From assembly GCA_033032175.1 (NCBI GenBank), contig CM065316.1, positions 3,008,115 to 3,072,114 of the forward strand: a DNA stretch of 64,000 nt. The letters run 5' to 3'. The DNA comes from Saturnia japonica (taxonomy: Eukaryota > Arthropoda > Insecta > Lepidoptera > Saturniidae). The position numbers and the translations under genes are program-made. This document shows, piece after piece, positions 57,226 through 64,000 of this stretch (the first letter of the stretch is position 1; the number at the start of each line of letters is the position of its first letter). Under the pieces are notes generated by a model. It saw only the letters and a list, made by a program, of their open reading frames with translations. It searched no databases and was not told where the DNA came from.

Positions 57226-57984
57226 CTCTCGCTAATATTCACTACGAGAAAGACGAAGCCGTTAAGGAAAGGAAATACGCCACATTCCGTGAAACCAAAT
57301 ACCAATTCTATGTGGAAAGGCTCAACGAAATTCTACAAAAAAACAATGGCCACTTAGCTCTAGGATAGGTAAATTTTTTCAATACTGATTTAATTATTTC
57401 TTCAGCTCAATTGGAGAAACTTGATTTCACCGACAAAGACTAATTTGCATCGTCCATCTAGGTTCCAAAAATTCCCAAATAAAAGTAAAATTTTTGGGAT
57501 ATTTGTGTTTTTTTTTCACGCATTAACATGTTTTGGGTCTATGCTGATAGATATTGTAATTAATTTTAGTTGACCTGGGGTGATTTCTTCTTCGCGGGCG
57601 TATTCGGATACTTGAAGACAATGCTGCGAGAGCCCAATCTGGAGGTAAAGTACCCAATTTTCAAGAAGACCGTCGATGTAGTGGTATCAATCCCGAAGGT
57701 GAAGGCATACGTTGATGCTGCACCAGAAGCTGAACCTTGAGTTGCGAATTTAATTTATTATAGTACGTACTTTTTCAATATATTTAAGGCATTGTAATTT
57801 AAAAAATTAATAAATAATATTCAAACAGTATATTATGTGTTTAAAAAAAAAACTAAAACCTCTTTGGAGAGTAGTAACTATATCCTATGACTAAAACTTC
57901 CCGATGTATTTACTTTACTCTATGACTTGTTTTGGCATCGCAAAAAGCACATGCCATTGCTATTGTTTTCAATCATGTAAGTCT

Positions 57985-58220
57985 TCGTAGAATTTTATAT
58001 TATTTGAAATAGGATCTGACAAGATGGTGGCTTCCTTTTGAGAACTGTGAGAACTATCTAGGCTCCTTTATATACTCTGTGTATTTAGGTAGTTTTTGTG
58101 ACATATCAAAATGCATGTTTCCAGTTTATATTTATAATTCACGTCACGTATCCACAATAGGCAAACCAAAATATAACGCAAAATGCCACCAATGTTACAT
58201 AATATAGGATCAAAGAACCT
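57985..58220 (+). repeat. repeat family F
   Basis: CAAGATGGTGGCTTCC at the left and GCCACCAATGTTACATAATA at the right, as in 29595-29875. Confidence 0.6.
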
Positions 58221-58229
58221 AAGTTAACA

Positions 58230-58300
58230 AAAAAAAAAAAAAAAACTGACGGCTTTTACAGCTCTTCACCGGACTTGGTCCTCAGCGCAATCTTAGGTTT
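58230..58300 (-). repeat. polyA SINE family E fragment (minus)
   Basis: A-rich start, then CTGACGGCTTTTACAGCTCT, the complement of the family-E 3' part. Confidence 0.45.
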
Positions 58301-59500
58301 CGAATTTATAGTCGAGGTACGCTAAACTTAAGCTTAGCTTTAACTGAGGAAGTGTCTGGTTACTGTTAATTAACGTTTCGATACCACATCTGGGCTGTTA
58401 GATTTCTACAACTCAAACAAATAAATTAATCACGAATTTTGTAGGTAGGTATAGAAAATTAAAAAGCTATTTAAAATAGAATTTAAATTGTGTAATTGTA
58501 TAATATTCAACTTGCTTTAAAGTAAAAATGACAGATTATTCGTATATAAAACAAAAAGATTAAAGTTTCAAACCATTTAACGAGAAACAACTGCAAACAA
58601 CAAGATTATCAAATCGTGTACGTGATAAAAACAGTCATTTCTATGTAGTAGCTAATAAGAATAAAGCAATACAAATAATTTAAAAAGTGTATAAAATTAC
58701 TGCTGTTATGTAGCATATGCTATGCTAATAATTTTCTTTTAGTCGTATAATACCCAAGTTTTCCGTAAGTCGTCGAATTCGATAACTTGAACTTTACTCA
58801 GGCAGAGCTGAGCTAATCAGTATATTATAAAGTACTCTGTGGAGCTAATGCTAATAAAGCTTGCGACTATAGATTTCAACCTTAGTGTGTCACACGCTCG
58901 TCTCGATCGACTTAGCTACCTACGGTGATTTATTTCTTTGTGAAATTGTCAAACTAGTAGGTAGTTTTAGCCTAAGCTTCTAGTAGTAGAAATACGAAAT
59001 CAAAGAAATCTACATATGTATCGTGCGATTCAAAGATAAGTAAAAATAATTAAATAAACAACTATGGTTTACTTGTCGGTTTACATTTGGTTAAATAACT
59101 ATTATATACAAAGCGTATGTATTACATTATATTGTGCAATAAACCCAGAAGTCTCAGAGCATTCAGAATTCTCACAATCAACAAAACATTGTTGATCTAA
59201 AAATATCCGAACCGGCCGGCCGGCCGGTATATTGAATTGTAGCAAGCATATACAAAATCCTACTATTTTAGTAGGAATATTATATGTAATAATACTCAAT
59301 TTTGTTTTAGTTTGTTTTCACAAATTGTACTTCGAATTACTTTTATGATGTAAGAATTTATTAGTTTGATTTTTTTATGTAAAGGAAGCAGCGAACACAT
59401 TTGCTGTGCTCCTTATGTTAAATGGCACTGCAGCTGTACGGTATTCTATAATAAAGTCATCCATCCTATAAATAAACATGATTTTCTATAATAAAACTAG
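58301..59500. other. intergenic, no gene supported
   Basis: AT-rich apart from an 18-bp perfect palindrome of CCGG units at 59211-59228. Short frames show no family features. Confidence 0.35.
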
Positions 59501-59825
59501 CATTGCACCCACGGCTCCGCACGCGTTTATTACGTAATAATTTGAGTTAAATCTTGACATACAAACAGACAACACAAGATTTTTTTATAGTGTATTCGTA
59601 ACCAGTATCCTTTATAATATAAATATGGAATGTCTATCGGGAAATTTATAATAAAAAAAAACTACACATTAATTCATATAGGTAATTAAAATGTTATTTA
59701 TAAATATTACTGTATGGTTACTAAATTGTATTTTTACTTAATTTGTTTTATCATGTTGTTCTCCATCTTTTTCCTTTTCTTAACTTGAGAACGAGTCTTC
59801 TTTAATAAAAGCCATTACTATCATA
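59501..59825 (+). repeat. fragments of repeat families I and F
   Basis: ACTAGCATTGCACCCACGGC at 59501 opens a family-I scrap. TTCTTTAATAAAAGCCATTACT near 59800 resembles the family-F start. Confidence 0.4.
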
Positions 59826-60040
59826 GTAATAATAGCCTTTATTTAACACTTAACTTACTGTAAATCTTATATACAATATGTAAGTATAAAAAACCCCGTC
59901 GAATCCGAAAAGGGTATATAGGTACCCCAATGGCATTACCAAACAAAATATCAAAATGTTATTGCGATTTGAAATTAACATAATTAGTTTTAGTTTCCTT
60001 AAAATTTAGCAAATTTTTAAAACGTGATAACAACGTCACC

Positions 60041-60115
60041 AGGTCCGGTGTGGCGCAGTGGTACGTTTGATCGTATGGCGGTACCCTTCGCCACGCCATG
60101 CTGCGCCGCCTGTAT
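60041..60115 (+). repeat. tRNA-like SINE head fragment
   Basis: TGGCGCAGTGG (near 60051) is a good A box (pol III type). No B box follows at the expected distance, so this is a relic. Confidence 0.35.
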
Positions 60116-60719
60116 TGCCACATGGCAAACAGCATGGCATGGCAAACTTACATAAGTTTCCTCGTTTAACTAATTTTTTTTTTACATTTTGATAGGGGTA
60201 TTTTTTTACTTGTAATTTGAGATAGATAACATAAACATAATATAATCTCGATATGTAATAAAACTTTCACGGATCTGACACGCACTAGAGTAAAAATTGC
60301 CGCTAGAGGAAATAGGATTTTAAATATTTTTTTTCCTTTTCGATAAAGACTGTTTATGCATTTTCAATAAGATCATAATTATAAGACTTTTGATGTATAT
60401 CTAATTTTCAAATAATGCTTAGTTACGTCTTATTCGATTTTTTGTTGTATGGAAGCTGAAATTCAATTAGACCCTATTGCTTCATCTTAAAATATCTAGA
60501 GCTGAAACTTACATGGATTGATAGGCCTAGTGATAGCTCATCCCACTAATATACTATATTTTCCCCGTGCGTCCTTCTGCTTATTTTACAACCATCCGAA
60601 TTTGTCCAGAATCAAGTACATTGAACTCAATTTAAAATGTATTAATTTACTTTGGAATGTACTTTTAAGGGGTTGTAATAAACGTAAGAAAACAATATTC
60701 GTTACATTTTTGGACAACT
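60116..60719. other. intergenic, nothing recognised
   Basis: AT-rich, non-coding apart from short chance frames. Confidence 0.3.
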
Positions 60720-61285
60720 TGTTATATGTGATCTATTGTTGAGAAGTCGCTATGAAATCCTGCTTGTTCTGTAGGTTGGTTCTCATCCAAAATCTTTGTT
60801 AAATGTTCTAGTATTATAAGTATCTTTGAGAAGATTTTGTACACATTGGATATCAGGCTGATGGGTCTGGTTAAATCAATTTTTTTCCTTTTTTATGGAA
60901 TAATATTATAGTTGACAAAATCCACTGCTCCGGTATGTATTGTGTGCGCAAAATTTCATTATATAAATCGGTTATAATGTTTATTGTTACTTCAGATATT
61001 ACTATTAGCAGTTGTTTAGATATGCAGTCTTCACTTGGCGCTTTTCCTCTTTTCTGTGATTTGATAGCTTTATTTGATTTTTTTTAAATATTCTCTGAGT
61101 ATACACGAGACCTCATCTTCGTTAGTTCTATCAAAATCAACTAGCTGCTTATGTGCGTCTATTATTTTACCATCGCTGTATAATTTGCTGTAGTAGTTTG
61201 TTGCTATAACTAGTGTTTCAGTTCTGTTTGTACAATATAGGGACAAAAGACACAAATTTATGATTAAAAAACTAAAATACTTCAT
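60720..61285 (-). pseudogene. RTE-type LINE reverse transcriptase fragment
   Basis: On the minus strand the RT N-terminal half reads in order. RGKAPSEDCISKQLL (near 61040) is first, then YIPEQWILSTIILFHKKGKK. PISLISNVYKIFSKIL follows, and last is LDENQPTEQAGFHSDFSTID (near 60740). This is the RTE signature region. The catalytic YADD part is beyond the break and absent. Stops occur in the upstream part. Confidence 0.75.
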
Positions 61286-61289
61286 GACA

Positions 61290-62560
61290 GACTAAAAACC
61301 AACCAAAAACTTCATGTTGTTGGTTTTATGATTTTAAATATACCAAATTTTAACCATAACAAGAGTAACCGACACTCTAATTACTGCTTTAATACTGTTC
61401 ACGTTACTGTACACGAATAATCTCCAGGAATCACTATCATTTACTTCAGAATAATTTCTGAAATTAAAATGCTAAACTATGTTATTATTATTTATTATAT
61501 GTTATAAAGCTCTGCTACACCTGTGCTGTAAGGCATTAATTAACGCGATGATTGAGACATTTATAATAAAATAATTATTAGGTTACGGTAGTGTAGGAAT
61601 TTTATTTTTCTGGTAACACAGATTATCGTGGTGCTGAGTTATCTATGTTATGGTTCTGAGCGGCGTGTTGCTTGGTAGCCTTTGCGTTGGTATTTTCTAT
61701 AAATTCAATTGAATTTGATTCACATCATTGCAATATCCATTCGGAGGCTGACGTAGGTGATACGTTATTGTGCTTCAAATATTTTACAACAACTGCATAT
61801 AAAACTGTAAGTACCAAACGCATTTTTGAAACCGTTCTACGTTACAGCTCTAAACGATCCACATTTTTATTCAATGTGAATTTCTTTACTGCAGAACTAC
61901 GTATTAAGTACCTATGTTACGAAAATTATTATATTTTGTCCAACAGTGCTATGGTACCGTAAAACGGAGTCAACGATAAACACAAATTTCCTACTTCTAC
62001 AGTAATATTCTTACATATTTTGTATTTAAATTAATAAAAATCATGTTATTATGCGTCTCGTAATTTACCAAATACTATCGCTTATAACGTGTAAAAAAGT
62101 GTAAATCATGAAAAAGTAGATGGTTTCTGTTTTCATACTAACCGGGGTAGTTAAATCTTACATACTTTTATCGTCTATTTATTTTATATTTTACATAAAT
62201 AGTAATGTTGTGGTGTGATGTTACGAAAAAATGGATGGCTTTCTGAGGATTTTTTCTGCTTTATTTAGCGTGTTTCTTTAAAAGTAAATAAATGAACAAT
62301 TATAATTGTTTTCGATAACCGTAAGTTTAGTAGGTACCTATTAAAAAACCCCAAGATTTGTATTCACTCCATTTTATTTCATGGTAGGTACTTTGTTGGA
62401 ATCAATTCTTTTACTGCTAACGATGTTCCTTTAGTAACAAGGCTTTAAACCTGCGTTGCTAGTTTTTTTAAACGTATCTATGCCTAGAATGTTCTGAAAT
62501 ACTTACCTACCTTTATTTATCTTTTAACATTTACCCAAAATACAAGGCAGTTATTAACAA
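61290..62560. other. intergenic, no gene supported
   Basis: A 96-codon plus-strand frame at 61672-61962 has no recognisable features and is probably chance. Confidence 0.3.
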
Positions 62561-62564
62561 AAAA

Positions 62565-62770
62565 GAAAACAAACTTCAATGATTTTCAGGAGTTCCCTGG
62601 TATATTTTCAAAGTTGAAGGTCCAATACCAATTAAATTAAATTGTATCTATCCACTTTCCAACGAAAAAAGAATCATCTACCTAAATCAGTTAAGTTATG
62701 GCTCAACATCTATAAAAATAAATTACATTCGAATTGAGAACCTCCTTTTTTAAAGTCTGTTCAAAAAATT
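62565..62770 (-). repeat. repeat family G (minus)
   Basis: CAATGATTTTCAGGAGTTCC at the left and TTTTTTAAAGTCTGTTCAAA at the right, the complement of the G copies at 11325 and 42000. Confidence 0.6.
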
Positions 62771-63059
62771 AATGTAAATTATGGTATCTACCTAAGTAGG
62801 TACTTTTTACTAAACAAACAAAATGTAATAATTATTGTACATAGAGATTTAATAAGCGCTGATAATAACGTCGACGTAATCTCGAAATCCCTAGGTACAT
62901 TAATAGTTACCTAGTTAATTGTTTTACGTACCTACCTACTTAACCTGTTACACGATATGATAGCTGTTATGACTGTATGTGTGGGTGGTATCAAATTTAC
63001 ACAACTCTCCAAAATAGTTTCGTTTACTAAAGTATGCTAACACAGTTTTTGGATAAAAG
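62771..63059. other. intergenic, nothing recognised
   Basis: AT-rich with several GTACCTA words like those at 22328. Confidence 0.3.
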
Positions 63060-63540
63060 CTAGCTGTGCCCGCGGCATCGCTCACGTGTACTGCAGAATG
63101 CCCGCGCGAATCTTGTTTCCCCGCTCCCGGCTATTTTAAAGACAAAAACGCTTATTGTGGATGCTCCATAAAAGATAGATGTATACTCTCCCTGACTTTT
63201 GTATAGGTCTTTTAATGTCTAAAATTATTTACTACATTAATTTGCCTAGCGTAAGCCATTTAAGCGCCCGAATTGATTCACCATGACCAGTTTTTTTTTT
63301 ATTTGTGCTGAAGTAAGCCTAAGCTACTCCCTATAAAATCAGCTTTCTACAGGTGAAAGTCCCATCAAAATCGGTCCAGCCATTTCGGAGATTACCCGGA
63401 ATAAACAGGCAGACAGACAGATAAAATTAAAAAAAATGGGTTATTTGTTATAGATATCGTATATACTTTCATATGCATTTAGTAAAAGTTGTTATTTTGA
63501 CATTACAAACAGACACTTCAATTTTATTAATTTCATAGAT
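63060..63540 (+). repeat. repeat family A, near full length
   Basis: TAGCTGTGCCCGCGGCATC at the start, GAAAGTCCCATCAAAATCGG inside, and TTATTAATTTCATAGAT at the end. Confidence 0.75.
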
Positions 63541-64000
63541 ATAAAGAATTTTAGTTTGCTTACCGGTTTAGTGTCATTCTCTATTATTGTTTAACTTAAC
63601 ATCAAAGTCTTTGCATTGATTCTTGGTTATACGATGGCAGAAGTTATATCAATAATTATTATAACTTTAGCAACGGGGTTCAGAACAATACGATAATTTT
63701 ATGTCTACATACGAAAGTACGATATCAAAATATTATCGTACAATAATTTGAAAATTTTGAGAATTCACAAGTAAATTGTAAGGTATGTCATAAGAACTAT
63801 ATTGGTATGTAGGTAGTTCTAACTATTTTAGTCGTAATAAACTGGATAACGAACACACTGCATTTTATTATCTCTGTCGTATTTATATTAGCAAGATTAG
63901 AAATATCGAGATATATATCATAAATATCATACGGGTTGGAAGACATAATTAGGTATTGTCTAGGAGGATTTCTCTCTGCGGTATTGAAGAACTCGATGAA
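63541..64000. other. intergenic, nothing recognised
   Basis: AT-rich; the last 35 bases (GATTTCTCTCTGCGGTATTG) resemble the start of repeat family D. Confidence 0.3.

Larger units (their letters stand above)
54475..57740 (+). pseudogene. sigma-class GST copy B, broken by BEL/Pao and point lesions
   Basis: Four exon pieces match copy A in order. They are 54475-54529 (only the last 18 codons of exon 1, QQFEDKRLSDDEWVEIKP, donor GTAAGT), 55633-55800, 57226-57368 and 57570-57740. Exons 2 and 3 have exactly copy A's lengths (168 and 143), and phases agree. Exon 2 keeps QMPRIEIDG and [19 protein letters not shown]; exon 4 keeps [10 protein letters not shown] and ends AAPEAEP with a TGA. Three lesions are seen. 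The front of exon 1, with the catalytic Tyr, is replaced by the BEL/Pao LTR remnant. The exon 3 acceptor AG reads AA (57224-57225). The last codon of exon 3 is TAG (57366-57368), where copy A has a Lys codon. The missing 5' half was not found upstream of the BEL/Pao element. The protein as annotated cannot be made; use of single exons by copy A is not excluded. Confidence 0.87.

Noticed and set aside
60041..60115. tRNA gene
   Set aside because: An A box is present, but no B box, acceptor stem or cloverleaf can be formed.

Overview
This is a window of an AT-rich insect nuclear genome, most likely from a moth or butterfly. The evidence is intron-containing genes of insect type, a sigma-class glutathione S-transferase (GST) locus, and dense short repeats of the kind that litter lepidopteran genomes. 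There are no bacterial operons, tRNA genes or CRISPR arrays.

Layout. At 1508-4713 (minus strand) is a complete four-exon gene for a MAGE-domain protein, best matched to NSE3 of the SMC5/6 complex. From 5300 to 24300 there is almost only mobile DNA: a 300-bp hAT-type element, an intact DD41D mariner-like transposon with perfect 32-bp terminal repeats, a decayed DD34D mariner, LINE pieces, SINEs and many copies of a 510-bp repeat. From 24500 to 37960 (plus strand) lies a sigma-class GST gene (copy A): a promoter with a non-coding first exon, then four coding exons whose splice phases fit and which encode 206 residues. Its introns carry more repeats.

From 38000 to 45600 there are repeats and two two-copy tandem duplications. 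There is also a 1243-bp terminal-inverted-repeat element that splits another repeat and leaves a perfect 8-bp target duplication. At 45619-54473 is a defective BEL/Pao retrotransposon. Inside its pol gene sits a young LTR element (49867-52721) with identical 97-bp LTRs and a 5-bp target duplication. Its single open 766-codon frame joins Gag, protease and integrase but has no reverse transcriptase or RNase H.

The right end of the BEL/Pao element abuts a truncated first exon of a second sigma GST (copy B, 54475-57740). Copy B also has a lost splice acceptor and a stop codon in exon 3, so it is a pseudogene or an exon donor. From 57750 to 64000 there are more repeats and an RTE-type LINE fragment.

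The host genes act separately: DNA repair and chromosome maintenance (NSE3), and detoxification or redox chemistry (GST). The rest is a layered record of mobile elements, and the most unusual member is the RT-less Gag-protease-integrase element.
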